Made by a program: the position numbers and the translations under genes
The notes under the pieces: generated by a model
Told to the model about the DNA's origin: nothing
What the model saw: only the letters and a program-made list of their open reading frames with translations
The model's database searches: none
DNA from: Collinsella sp.
GTDB taxonomy: Bacteria > Actinomycetota > Coriobacteriia > Coriobacteriales > Coriobacteriaceae
NCBI GenBank assembly: GCA_019414645.1
Contig: DXLP01000032.1
Location: 1 to 22,966 of the forward strand
Reading direction: 5' to 3'
Length of the DNA stretch: 22,966 nucleotides
Shown: piece after piece, positions 14,893 to 22,897 of the stretch
Position numbering within the stretch: the first letter of the stretch is position 1
Layout of the letters: the number at the start of each line of letters is the position of its first letter

Positions 14893-16356
14893 ATGACGAA
14901 GACCAAGGCACAGCAAATTATGGCGGCAACCGAGGTTCGCGCGGCAGACGACGTCACCGCGGCCATCCGAGATATCGCCGCCGAGTTTGAACCCTACATC
15001 ATCAAGCAGCGCCGGCACTTCCATAAGCACCCGGAGCTGAGCCTTGCCGAGGAGCGCACGACTTCCGACATCGCCAACCAGCTCGACGCCATGAATATCC
15101 CCTACGAGCGTCCGCTCAAGACGGGCCTGGTGGCGACGCTTCGCGGTACCGCGCCCGATGCCTACCGCGAGGACGGCACGCCGCGCCGCCGCATCCTGCT
15201 GCGCGCCGACATCGACGCCCTGCCCGTTACCGAGCAGACCGGCGAGGAGTTTGCCAGCGTCAACGAGGGCTGCATGCACGCCTGCGGCCACGACTGCCAC
15301 ATCGCCATGATGCTCGGCACGCTGCAGATCCTGCGCCATATGACCGACGACATCCACGGCGAGGTCCGCATCGTCTTCCAGCCCAGCGAGGAAAACGGCC
15401 AGGGCGCCAAGCTCATGATCGGCACGGGCGTGCTCGACGGCGTCGATGGTGCCTACGCCGCGCATATCTGGAGCGAAGTCGACGCCGGCACCGTGAGCTG
15501 TGAGCCCGGCCCGCGCATGGCAAACACCGACTGGTTCCGCATCGATGTCCGCGGCACCTCGTGCCATGGCGCCATGCCCCAGCGCGGCCACGACGCCGTT
15601 ATGGTGGCTGCCGAGATCGTCAACGCCCTGCAGACCATCGTCTCGCGCGAGATCAGCCCCTACGAGCCGGCTGTCATCACCGTCGGCGAGCTGCACGGCG
15701 GCACCGCGCGCAACGTTATCGCCGGCACGGCCTACCTCGCCGGCACGGTGCGCACCTATGGCGACAAGACGCACGAGGAAATGCCCGAGCTTATGCGCCG
15801 CATCGTGGAGCACACCGCGGCAGCCCTGGGCGCAGAGGCCGAACTTACCGACTACACCATCGCCAACTACAAGGTCGAAAACGACGTCGCCTCGAGCGAG
15901 CGTTGTCGTCAGGCCGTGGTCAAGTGCTTGGGCCCCGCGGGCGAAGGCCATTATCGCGGCACGCTTTCGGGCGAGGACTTCTCGGAGTACCTGCGCCGCG
16001 TGCCGGGCGTGCTCGCCTTTGTTGGCACGCGCAACCCCCAGATTGGCGCCACGTACGCCCAACATTCTTGCTTCTATAAGATCGACGAGAGCGTGCTCGC
16101 CAAGGGCTCCATGGTAGCCGCTCAGTATGCCATCGACTTTTTGGCCGAGCCCACGCAAGAGGAGCTCGACGGCCCCACGATCGCCGCGGTTGCCGAGACC
16201 AACCCCGACTTGGCCGCCAAGCTGCGCTCTGCCAAGGCCACGGCCGCTGAGGCGCGCGACGCCATGCACGATGCTCGCACCGCCCGCCATGCTGCAATCA
16301 AGGGCATCCACGATGCGCGGGCTGCCGCTCGCCACGAGGAAAAGCGCGACGAGTAG
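14893..16356 (+). CDS. M20 family amidohydrolase/peptidase with a helical C-terminal tail
   Basis: 487-residue dizinc hydrolase of the M20D type (hippurate hydrolase, N-acyl-amino-acid amidohydrolase, IAA-amino-acid hydrolase). Seen are RRHFHKHPELS (41-50), LRADIDALP, the zinc motif HACGHDCH (129-136), PSEENGQGA with the catalytic glutamate, HIW (His191) and GEDFSEYLRRVPG. Family members are usually near 390-400 residues. This one ends with about 65 extra residues rich in Ala, Arg, Glu and His, likely a charged helix. AAGGAG lies 10 nt before the ATG. The frame is open for 600 bp upstream, but that lies over the divergent gene. It is the only plus-strand gene recognised here. The substrate is unknown. 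A role in arginine metabolism (deacetylation) is possible but unsupported. Confidence 0.92.
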   Translation: MTKTKAQQIMAATEVRAADDVTAAIRDIAAEFEPYIIKQRRHFHKHPELSLAEERTTSDIANQLDAMNIPYERPLKTGLVATLRGTAPDAYREDGTPRRRILLRADIDALPVTEQTGEEFASVNEGCMHACGHDCHIAMMLGTLQILRHMTDDIHGEVRIVFQPSEENGQGAKLMIGTGVLDGVDGAYAAHIWSEVDAGTVSCEPGPRMANTDWFRIDVRGTSCHGAMPQRGHDAVMVAAEIVNALQTIVSREISPYEPAVITVGELHGGTARNVIAGTAYLAGTVRTYGDKTHEEMPELMRRIVEHTAAALGAEAELTDYTIANYKVENDVASSERCRQAVVKCLGPAGEGHYRGTLSGEDFSEYLRRVPGVLAFVGTRNPQIGATYAQHSCFYKIDESVLAKGSMVAAQYAIDFLAEPTQEELDGPTIAAVAETNPDLAAKLRSAKATAAEARDAMHDARTARHAAIKGIHDARAAARHEEKRDE

Positions 16357-16391
16357 CCGTCACGCCCATCCATAACAGCCTGGCTAAAGCA

Positions 16392-16430
16392 AAGCGGGGG
16401 CGGACGTTATCTCAACGTTCGCCCCCGCTT
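16392..16430. terminator. Terminator shared by convergent genes
   Basis: 17-bp stem with one G-T position (16392-16408 with 16414-16430) and a 5-nt loop. It lies between the stop of the M20 gene and the stop of the DUF2752 gene. T-rich tails are weak: TTTGCTTT on the minus strand, and a later TTTTT on the plus strand. Confidence 0.65.
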
Positions 16431-16462
16431 ATGTGTCGACCGTTTTTCTAGCGCGTCCTCCG

Positions 16463-16939
16463 TCACGCCAGGTAAGAGCGAAGGATGGTGAGCCAGCGTG
16501 GGGGTTCGAGGTGGATGATATCGTCGGGAACTCCGGCGGGCGCATAGCCGCCAAAGAGCAGACCGGCATCTGCCGGATTGACGAGGCGCACGATCCATAC
16601 GACGACGACCAGCACGCACAACACGGTGACCGCAATGTCGATACCACGCTTTAGCTTGCTCGATGCCACCTCCTCGCGCACGAACGCGAGCACAAACGCA
16701 ATCGGCACCACCCAAAACAGCGGATGGTAGGCAAAGGCAGCCGCATAATCGAGGCGCAGCGCCGCCAGCCACGCCCTCGTCATGCCGCATCCCGGACAAG
16801 GAATGCCCGTCATCAATCGAAAAATGCAGCCAATGTCGAGCAGGTAGAGCGCGAGCCAGGCGACAAAGAGCGCGCCGGTGCAAAAAAGGGCGCGGCGAAG
16901 GAGCTCTGCCGTGCCCCTATGTCCCTGGAAGCTGTTCAC
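16463..16939 (-). CDS. DUF2752 small membrane protein
   Basis: 158-residue inner-membrane protein. The family signature CPGCGMTRA appears at about 48-56 after the first hydrophobic helix. Further helices occur at about 72-92 and 100-125. The function of the family is not established. The start is taken as GTG 16939, with AAGGG 4 nt upstream. A longer reading frame begins at 16999 but overlaps the end of the previous gene by 47 nt, and its first 20 residues look unrelated. It lies 13 nt after the DUF4234 gene and is almost certainly co-transcribed with it. Confidence 0.85.
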   Translation of the reverse strand: MNSFQGHRGTAELLRRALFCTGALFVAWLALYLLDIGCIFRLMTGIPCPGCGMTRAWLAALRLDYAAAFAYHPLFWVVPIAFVLAFVREEVASSKLKRGIDIAVTVLCVLVVVVWIVRLVNPADAGLLFGGYAPAGVPDDIIHLEPPRWLTILRSYLA

Positions 16940-16952
16940 GCCGCCCTTATTG

Positions 16953-17561
16953 TTAGGCACGAGCGCCAAGGCGAGTGTTGTAAGCCGTTGCCATGGCATT
17001 GGTATTATTGATGACGATGTTCATAGCGAAGATGGGACCAAGGCCGCACAGGAGCGCGCCGAAGATCTGCCACAGAAGAACGGTGGTGCCGTTTTCCTGG
17101 AACACCAGGCCGTAGCGAGGAGCGTTGGCCTGCAGGCGGTTGCCAATCTTGTAATACCAGTAGTACGCGTAGAAGCCGCAGGTCACAAACGATAGAAGGA
17201 TGAATTCCGCCAGACCCGGCGTGTAATCGCCGTCATCCTGACACAACGTGTTGACGTCGCGTGCCAAGCAATACAGGAAGTAGAACGAATAGATACCGCA
17301 GGTCACAAGAGAGAGCAGCAGCCAGCCGATCAGGCTGCGGTCAGCCTTAATGGGGTCATAGCCCATCGGAGCGGATGCGGACTGTTGGGCGTATTGACCG
17401 GTGTACTGCTGCTGAGGCTGGGGCGCGGGCTGAATAGCCTGGGCCGGAGCGGGCTGGGGCTGCGGGGCCGCAGCGGCAGAAGCGGCACCAACGGCGGATC
17501 CGCAAACAGGGCAGAATTTGGCATCATCCGAAATGGGAGAACCACAAGTGGGACAGAACAT
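16953..17561 (-). CDS. Zinc-ribbon and DUF4234 membrane protein
   Basis: 202 residues. An N-terminal zinc ribbon (Cys3, Cys6, Cys17, Cys20 in MFCPTCG and FCPVCG) is followed by a Pro/Gln/Ala-rich linker (about 30-70). A DUF4234 domain with three or four membrane segments comes next (SLIGWLLLSLVTCGIYSF, then AEFILLSFVTCGFYAYYWYY, then the QIFGALLCGLGPI region). The two halves show a repeated LxSFVTCGxYxxY pattern. GAGAGG lies upstream of the ATG. The function is unknown; the fold resembles small membrane sensors. A related zinc-ribbon protein is upstream, separated by a terminator. Confidence 0.88.
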   Translation of the reverse strand: MFCPTCGSPISDDAKFCPVCGSAVGAASAAAAPQPQPAPAQAIQPAPQPQQQYTGQYAQQSASAPMGYDPIKADRSLIGWLLLSLVTCGIYSFYFLYCLARDVNTLCQDDGDYTPGLAEFILLSFVTCGFYAYYWYYKIGNRLQANAPRYGLVFQENGTTVLLWQIFGALLCGLGPIFAMNIVINNTNAMATAYNTRLGARA

Positions 17562-17718
17562 GAGCCTCTCCTTTTCCTAAGGCGTCGCACGCCTTCAAAC
17601 CTTACACGTCTACGTTCTCAACAATAGCCGCGACGTTGTTGCGCAACATTGACCAATTTCCGAGAAATTTTGCTGCAACCGTTTTCCCAGGCATTTTCTT
17701 GCTTTCGCAGTAGAAAAA

Positions 17719-17748
17719 GGCACCCCGGGCTCAGTTGCCCAGGGCGCC
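17719..17748 (-). terminator. Terminator after the zinc-ribbon membrane protein
   Basis: 12-bp stem with two mismatches (17719-17730 with 17737-17748) and a 6-nt loop, followed on the minus strand by TTTTTCTACT. It lies 8 nt beyond the stop at 17757. Confidence 0.8.
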
Positions 17749-17756
17749 TCGACCGG

Positions 17757-19070
17757 CTATTCGGTTTGATTGTTTTCGGCAGCAGGATTATCGCCCGGCT
17801 CATCCGCCGGCGTGGCAACGGCATCCCAATCGGGCTCCGCAGGCGTCGCCTCGGACGCCGGTGCGGGGACAGGAGCAGGTGCCGGGGCAGGGGCAGGCGC
17901 GGGTGCCGGGGCAGGTGCAGGCGCGGGCGCCGGGGCAGGCGCAGCACCAGTGGCTGCCGTGGGATTGAATCCCGCAGGAGCAGGCTTCTTCTCACCCGGG
18001 AGCACAAAAGTCAAAACGTCGTCCTTGTCCTCATCGGCCCATTCGCTTGCATAACGTGCAGCCCAATAGCCAACGGCACGGTGCTTGAGCATCTTGCCAA
18101 AGACCGTAAGGAACACCGTGACGAATGCAATCAGCACCAGGAACAATACGAGCGTGACACCACCGGCGGTAACAATCGCCTCGATACCCGTGGGGCGATA
18201 GTAATAGCCGTACGCGCCAATTCCGGCGATGGCACCAAAGACAGCTGTCAAGATCCACGTAATGGCGTTGGAAACCAGGCCCGTCAAAAACTCGGGAAGG
18301 AACGAAGCACAGAACAGCTTGGTCTTGTTGTGCTTAAAGGCCGCCCAGACCTTATCGAGCGAAAACGCGCTCTCGACGCGCCCGGTCATCGCAAAGTGCA
18401 TCACGGCAATGTCGGCGAACATCTTAAAGAAGACACCCAGAATCGCCGAGGCAATTAGCGCCAGGACAAGCAGGCCAAGCGAGCCAAACAGCGCAGCCTC
18501 GAGCGCATAAGAGCCGTAATAAGAATACGAGCCCGCGGCGCCAATTACCACGCCCTCCGCCAGCGAAAGCACTACACCGATAATGGGAATGGCAGCGATA
18601 ACCTCGAGCACGACCGAAATAACGCTCGAAAAGATTCCGAGACCAAACGACGTGGAACGCATCAACGGACGACCCATGCCGTCATCGATCTTAAGCGACA
18701 GGTCGCGACCCCACTCGATGCCAAAGCCCGAACCGCACACGCTCGCCACGTAGGCAGCCAAAAAGCCGATGGCAGCCGCAATACCGCCGATAACGGGGAT
18801 GAACAGCACGAGTACCGACACGACACAGATAAGCGCCGGCAAAAAGGCAATCTGGCACACGCGCTGCAGCACGCCCGGAGTCTTGGTCATATCCTCAAAC
18901 GCCTGAGCCGTGCAGCCCTTGGACGCGTTCGCGACAGGTTGAGGAACAAACTGCTGAGGCTGAGGCTGACCCTGAGGGGCGGAAGCTGCAGCACCGGCAT
19001 TGGGGGCACCACACACGCCGCAGAACTTGTCGTTATCGCCCATGGGGGCGCCACACTGCGAACAGAACAT
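17757..19070 (-). CDS. Zinc-ribbon multi-pass membrane protein with Ala-Pro tail
   Basis: 437 residues. A zinc ribbon with Cys3, Cys6, Cys17 and Cys20 (MFCSQCG, FCGVCG) is followed by a short Pro/Gln-rich linker. Six or seven hydrophobic segments then span about 70-340 and resemble DUF4013-type integral membrane proteins (GRDLSLK, GRVESAFSLDKVW). The C-terminal part (about 375-403) is a run of roughly a dozen Ala-Pro pairs, followed by an acidic tail. The start is the ATG at 19070, because the zinc ribbon begins there. The frame extends to 19163 without coding character. No signal peptide is seen. The function is unknown; the layout suggests a cytoplasmic metal-binding head on a membrane body. 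Confidence 0.82.
   Translation of the reverse strand: MFCSQCGAPMGDNDKFCGVCGAPNAGAAASAPQGQPQPQQFVPQPVANASKGCTAQAFEDMTKTPGVLQRVCQIAFLPALICVVSVLVLFIPVIGGIAAAIGFLAAYVASVCGSGFGIEWGRDLSLKIDDGMGRPLMRSTSFGLGIFSSVISVVLEVIAAIPIIGVVLSLAEGVVIGAAGSYSYYGSYALEAALFGSLGLLVLALIASAILGVFFKMFADIAVMHFAMTGRVESAFSLDKVWAAFKHNKTKLFCASFLPEFLTGLVSNAITWILTAVFGAIAGIGAYGYYYRPTGIEAIVTAGGVTLVLFLVLIAFVTVFLTVFGKMLKHRAVGYWAARYASEWADEDKDDVLTFVLPGEKKPAPAGFNPTAATGAAPAPAPAPAPAPAPAPAPAPAPAPVPAPASEATPAEPDWDAVATPADEPGDNPAAENNQTE
17861..17946 (-). repeat. Low-complexity Ala-Pro coding repeat
   Basis: About 86 bp of repeated GGGGCAGGTGC/GGGGCAGGCGC units encode the Ala-Pro run of the membrane protein. Such tracts vary in length between strains by slippage. 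This is not a CRISPR array. Confidence 0.85.
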
Positions 19071-19220
19071 CGAAATCATCCCTTCGTATCTAGAGCGAAT
19101 CACCTGGATCGCAAACGGTGTCTTTGGCATCATTATCGCCCAATGTGAGGACAAATACCCCAAGATGACCGATTTGCAACGCAGGTGGCTTTATTCAATG
19201 ATTCGAAGGGTACGCCCGGG

Positions 19221-20243
19221 CTAGTTCGTGCCGCGGAAGCCCTTGCCGACGATCTCGGAGCTGTCGACGATCGTGATAAAGGCACCCGGATCGACTTCGC
19301 GCGCATAGCGGCGCAGTTGCACGGCCTCGCGACGGCTCAGCACGCTCATGATCACCGTCACGCACTTGCCCGAGAAGGCACCGTAGCCGCGGCTGATGGT
19401 CGCCGTGCGGTTGAGATGCTTGACGATAAACTCCTCGACCTTAAGGGGCTCGGAACAAATGACCGTACAGACTTTGCGCAGGTGAATGCTCTCAATGGCT
19501 TTGTCGACCACAAGCGTCTTGGCAAACAGGCCGAGCACGCAATACAGACCGACACGCGGGCCATACAAAAAGGCCGCGATGGTCACGATGCCGATATCGA
19601 CCAGCAGCAGGGCACGGCCAATCTCGAGCGTCGTGCGGCGCTTGAGGATCATGGCAAGAATGTCCGTGCCACCCGTCGAGGCGCCGATGTCAAAGACAAT
19701 AGCGCTGCCGAGCGCCGGCAAGATGACGGCAAAGCACAGATCGAGCCACATATCGCCCGTCATCGAGACATCCGACGGAATGAAGAGCTCAAACAGCGAG
19801 ACGTAGGCCGAAAGCGCAAACGAGGCGAAGACGCTCCACAGGATTGCCTTGCGTTCCAAAAAGATAAAGCCCAAGACGACGAGAACCGCGTTGATAATCC
19901 ACATAAAGACACCGACGGGCAGGGTCGGGAACAGCGTGGACAGAATGACCGACACGCCCGAGGTGCCGCCGAAGGCAAAGTGATTGGGGGTTTTAAAGGC
20001 CACGATGGCGAACGCCGTGAGGATCAGGCCCAGATTGAGCTCGGCAAAAAAGCGCGGAAAGCCTGGCTCCTGGCTGCGCTTGCGGCCGGCGCGCTCGCCG
20101 CGCTCGATATCGGTGCGATCGACCACGCGCTCCATCGGCACCACGGGAGGACGATGTAGCTCCTCGGCAGCTCGCGATGCCGCCTCTGCCGCGGCGGCCT
20201 CAATCGCCCATGCCTTGCTTTCTGTTTCGCGCTCGTCAGCCAT
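19221..20243 (-). CDS. YitT family membrane protein (DUF161 with C-terminal DUF2179)
   Basis: 340 residues. An Ala/Glu/Arg-rich cytoplasmic N-terminal stretch (about 1-60) precedes five or six membrane helices with the family signatures AFKTPNHFAFGGTSGVSVIL and DIGASTGGTDILAMIL. A soluble C-terminal DUF2179 domain follows (about 255-335, CTVICSEPLKVEEFI and later GAFSGKCVTVIMSVLSRREA). YitT-like proteins are found in most Firmicutes and many actinobacteria; no substrate is established. The N-terminal extension of about 60 residues is longer than usual. GAGGGG lies 8 nt before the ATG. It stands alone between the membrane-protein gene and the asp23 locus. Confidence 0.92.
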   Translation of the reverse strand: MADERETESKAWAIEAAAAEAASRAAEELHRPPVVPMERVVDRTDIERGERAGRKRSQEPGFPRFFAELNLGLILTAFAIVAFKTPNHFAFGGTSGVSVILSTLFPTLPVGVFMWIINAVLVVLGFIFLERKAILWSVFASFALSAYVSLFELFIPSDVSMTGDMWLDLCFAVILPALGSAIVFDIGASTGGTDILAMILKRRTTLEIGRALLLVDIGIVTIAAFLYGPRVGLYCVLGLFAKTLVVDKAIESIHLRKVCTVICSEPLKVEEFIVKHLNRTATISRGYGAFSGKCVTVIMSVLSRREAVQLRRYAREVDPGAFITIVDSSEIVGKGFRGTN

Positions 20244-20359
20244 TACGGCAACCCCTCGTTAACAATTTGGAAACAATGCGCCCATTAGGGTAACGCGGAA
20301 CGCGACGATTGCAACCCCTAGTTAGACGAGTGGTATGCCTACATCGGGGGCATACAAAT

Positions 20360-20397
20360 AACGGCCGGCCGCACATACATCCGTGCGACCGGCCGTT
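20360..20397 (-). terminator. Terminator of the asp23 operon
   Basis: 15-bp stem with one mismatch (20360-20374 with 20383-20397) and an 8-nt loop, followed on the minus strand by ATTTGTATG. It lies 51 nt after the asp23 stop and before the yitT gene. Confidence 0.7.
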
Positions 20398-20448
20398 TGA
20401 CGTTTTCGCAGATAAAATCTGCCAAAATAAACATCCCTTTTTGGTAGG

Positions 20449-20964
20449 TTACTCGTGCTGGTTGGTGCGGTGCTCGTACTCCTCGGGGGTGATAACATCC
20501 TCGATGCGCAGGTTGACGCCTGCCACCTCAAGGCCGGTCATCGCAGCCAGACGCTCGGTCACGCGCGCCTTAACGTCGTCGAAAATCGCGGGCGCATAGG
20601 CGCCGTACTCGATAATGACGGAAATGTTAACGACCACGCGGTTGTCATCGGTGACCTCGACTGTCACGCCCTTGGTCAGATTCTCGGCACCAAACTGCTC
20701 CTGCACAAAGTGCATGAGGTTGCCCTTCATGCCCAGGACGTGCGGTACCTCGCGGGTGGCCATGGCGACGATCTTCTCGATCACACCGTTGGAATAGGTC
20801 AGCGAGTCCTCGGACTCGTCCGCTTCCTCGTCGTCCTCATCAGCATCGGACTCGGCCTCGACGAGCGCCTCATCCTCGAGCGTCACATCCTCGGCCTCGG
20901 CGGTGACGGTCTCGTCTGCCTCGAGCTCGGTATCGGCTACATCGACCTTCGTATTAAAAGCCAT
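20449..20964 (-). CDS. Asp23/Gls24 family envelope stress protein
   Basis: 171 residues. The C-terminal 110 or so residues form the Asp23/Gls24 (DUF322) domain: GVIEKIVAMATREVPHVLG, VVVNISVIIEYG and GVNLRIEDVITPEEY are recognisable. Family members are cytoplasmic and attach to the membrane through AmaP, supporting cell-envelope homeostasis. Residues about 15-55 form a strongly acidic Glu/Asp run that family members do not normally have. GGAGG lies 7 nt before the ATG. It is the last gene of amaP-DUF2273-asp23, 44 nt after the DUF2273 gene, which supports the assignment. Confidence 0.9.
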   Translation of the reverse strand: MAFNTKVDVADTELEADETVTAEAEDVTLEDEALVEAESDADEDDEEADESEDSLTYSNGVIEKIVAMATREVPHVLGMKGNLMHFVQEQFGAENLTKGVTVEVTDDNRVVVNISVIIEYGAYAPAIFDDVKARVTERLAAMTGLEVAGVNLRIEDVITPEEYEHRTNQHE

Positions 20965-21008
20965 GGTTCCTCCTTATGCCTGCCGCGGATGCGACAGTCG
21001 AATACATA

Positions 21009-21386
21009 TTAGCGACCGCTAAACAGACGGCCGAAGAAGTTGACGATCCCGTTCTCGCCGTCGCGAATTTGGCCGATCACAGCGCCGATCAGCACGAAGA
21101 ATGCAATGACGAGCGTGTCCCACAGGCCCAACGTGAGCACCAACACGGCGAGCACAAAACCAGCGACGGCTCCGAGCGTGGTATTGGGATGACGGACGGC
21201 ATAGCTCCAGATAGCCGCCCCCGTACCCTTGATGAGACCCATAGCCTCGTCAAAATCCGCGGCTGCTGCGTCTTGCAACTCGGTTGCCTCTGCTTTGGAA
21301 TCAACAGGTTCGCTCGCCGGCGTGGCGCTCTGGTCAATCGTCAGGCGCGGCGTACGAGCGGTCTTATCTTGATTGGTATCACTCAC
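21009..21386 (-). CDS. DUF2273 family membrane protein
   Basis: 125 residues. A hydrophilic N-terminal half is followed by two hydrophobic helices (TTLGAVAGFVLAVLVLTLGL and WDTLVIAFFVLIGAVIG), then GQIRDGENG and a short basic end. This matches DUF2273, small membrane proteins usually located beside asp23 and amaP. I start it at GTG 21386, where GGAGGT lies 5 nt upstream. This start overlaps the amaP stop by 8 nt, which suggests translational coupling. The longer reading frame to 21599 lies inside amaP. The function is unknown, but it probably helps anchor or organise Asp23. Confidence 0.87.
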   Translation of the reverse strand: MSDTNQDKTARTPRLTIDQSATPASEPVDSKAEATELQDAAAADFDEAMGLIKGTGAAIWSYAVRHPNTTLGAVAGFVLAVLVLTLGLWDTLVIAFFVLIGAVIGQIRDGENGIVNFFGRLFSGR

Positions 21387-21924
21387 CGGAAACCTCCACG
21401 GTCTGGACGGTAGTCTTGGACGGCAAAAAACGAACGCGTGCGGTCGTGCCCGGCGTGCCAAGCATGGTGTCGCAAGCTTCCTCGATGCGCCGCTGCATCG
21501 CAGTAGCCAGAGATGCCACGTCCTTATCGTCAAGCGCGATAGCCTCGACCTTAAATCGGACGTGCGAATCGTCGGAGCCTTGGACGCGGGCCTCGACATG
21601 CTCGACCATCACGCGATCGTCGCGCTCTGCCGCAGTGCGAGCGCACGAAGAAAGCGCCGCGAGCGTGACCTCGATATTGCGCTCCCCCGCCGGATGCACG
21701 CAGGACGGCTCGCGACGAGCAAACATCAGGCGGAAAAAGCTTACCAGCACGCCGATCGCCACAACTCCGCCGCATGCCGTCACGACAATGCGCGGCATGG
21801 GGTCGCGCATCAGCAGCATAAAGCGATACGTATACGGCCCCCAAAACTGGCAGACAAGCGTACCCAGCGCCACGATGGCGGCGGCAAGATACACAATCGC
21901 TAGGGCTCGTTTGAGTACGCGCAC
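21379..21924 (-). CDS. amaP: Alkaline shock response membrane anchor protein AmaP
   Basis: 181 residues. Two N-terminal membrane helices (about 7-27 and 46-64) are followed by a soluble domain with alternating hydrophobic strands (VTLAALSSCA, VRFKVEAIALDDKDV, MQRRIEEAC). This is the AmaP layout that tethers Asp23 to the membrane. The start is GTG 21924, with AAGGGAG 6 nt upstream. It is the first gene of amaP-DUF2273-asp23. The operon is better known from Firmicutes such as Staphylococcus; here it occurs in an apparent actinobacterium. Confidence 0.85.
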   Translation of the reverse strand: MRVLKRALAIVYLAAAIVALGTLVCQFWGPYTYRFMLLMRDPMPRIVVTACGGVVAIGVLVSFFRLMFARREPSCVHPAGERNIEVTLAALSSCARTAAERDDRVMVEHVEARVQGSDDSHVRFKVEAIALDDKDVASLATAMQRRIEEACDTMLGTPGTTARVRFLPSKTTVQTVEVSGE

Positions 21925-21974
21925 GCGGCGCTCCCTTCAAATCTCGGCTCTCGAAATGCAAAACGGTTCGCATC

Positions 21975-21980
21975 ATTATA
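21975..21980 (-). promoter_or_regulatory. Candidate -10 box of the amaP operon
   Basis: A perfect TATAAT on the minus strand lies about 50 nt upstream of the amaP GTG. No good -35 box is at 16-18 bp. It overlaps the T-rich tail of the yebC terminator, so the match may be incidental. Confidence 0.3.
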
Positions 21981-21983
21981 AAA

Positions 21984-22021
21984 GAGCCGGGTCCGGTGCT
22001 CTACGCACGCGGATCCGGCTC
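21984..22021 (-). terminator. Terminator of yebC
   Basis: 12-bp stem with one mismatch (21984-21995 with 22010-22021) continues into GTGC/GCAC with a bulged G. On the minus strand TTTTATAAT follows. A smaller stem, GCACGG with CCGTGC (22068-22085), lies directly after the yebC stop. Confidence 0.8.
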
Positions 22022-22090
22022 ATCTATTCCACGAGGCTTGCATGCTCGCTTCATTATGCCCAGATATGCACGGCTTAACCCGTGCGGGCG

Positions 22091-22897
22091 CTACTCCTCC
22101 TCGAGGGCAGCGATGACCTCGTCGGTCATGTCCATGGTGCTGTAAACATCCTGGACGTCGTCGAGCTCCTCAAGACGGTCGATGAGGCGCTGAACCTTCT
22201 TGGCGTCGGTGCCGGAGACCTCGGTCGGGGTGGTCGGGACCATGGTGGTCTCGGAGCCCTTGACCTGGACGCCCTGCTCCTCGAGCGCCTTGGAGACAGC
22301 CATAACGTCGTTGGCAGCAGTCCAGACGATCCACTCCTCGCCGGCGTCCTCGTAGTCCTCGCCACCGGCCTCGGCGATGGCCATCATGAACTCATCCTCG
22401 TCACCGGCAGCACCGTTGGCGATCATGGTCTCCTTCTTGGCGTTCTCGTCCAGGATCTCTTTGGCGACGACGATCTGGCCCTTACGCTCAAACTGGAAGG
22501 CGACGGAGCCGGAGGTGCCCAGGTTGCCACCAGCGTGGGAGAAGGCGGAACGGACATCAGCGGCGGTACGGTTGCGGTTGTCGGTCAGGCAGTCGACGTA
22601 GACGGCGACACCGGCGGGACCATAGCCCTCGTACACGATGTTCTCGTAGACGGCGGCATCGGCACCCGAACCAAAAGCCTTGTCGATAGCGGACTTGATC
22701 TTGTCCTTAGGCATGGACTGAGCCTTGGCCTTGGCAACAGCAGCGGCGAGGCTGGCGTTGTTCTCGGGCAGCGGGTCGCCGCCGAGACGGGCAGCAACGG
22801 TGATGTTGCGGCTCAGCTTGGAGAAGAGGGCGGAACGCTTGGCGTCTTGCGCGCCCTTACGATGCTTGGTTGTGGCCCACTTAGAGTGTCCGGACAT
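22091..22897 (-). CDS. yebC: YebC/PmpR family protein
   Basis: 268-residue cytoplasmic protein starting MSGHSKWATTKHRKGAQDAKR, the hallmark of the family, with the KLSRNITVAARLGGDP and YEGYGPAGVAVYVDC segments. Members were first described as transcriptional regulators. More recent work links YebC-type proteins to relief of ribosome stalling at proline-rich stretches, so either role is possible. It is somewhat longer than the usual 240-250 residues; an acidic stretch near 185-210 (AEAGGEDYEDAGEE) may account for this. AGGAGA lies about 7 nt before the ATG. It ends in its own terminator. Confidence 0.96.
   Translation of the reverse strand: MSGHSKWATTKHRKGAQDAKRSALFSKLSRNITVAARLGGDPLPENNASLAAAVAKAKAQSMPKDKIKSAIDKAFGSGADAAVYENIVYEGYGPAGVAVYVDCLTDNRNRTAADVRSAFSHAGGNLGTSGSVAFQFERKGQIVVAKEILDENAKKETMIANGAAGDEDEFMMAIAEAGGEDYEDAGEEWIVWTAANDVMAVSKALEEQGVQVKGSETTMVPTTPTEVSGTDAKKVQRLIDRLEELDDVQDVYSTMDMTDEVIAALEEE

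Noticed and set aside
14725..16335. Long upstream extension of the amidohydrolase frame on the minus strand
   Set aside because: It lies entirely opposite the M20 gene, which has clear catalytic motifs. The extension has no recognisable domain.
17861..17946. Regular G-rich repeats that could look like a CRISPR or tandem array
   Set aside because: They are in frame and encode the Ala-Pro tail; there are no spacers.
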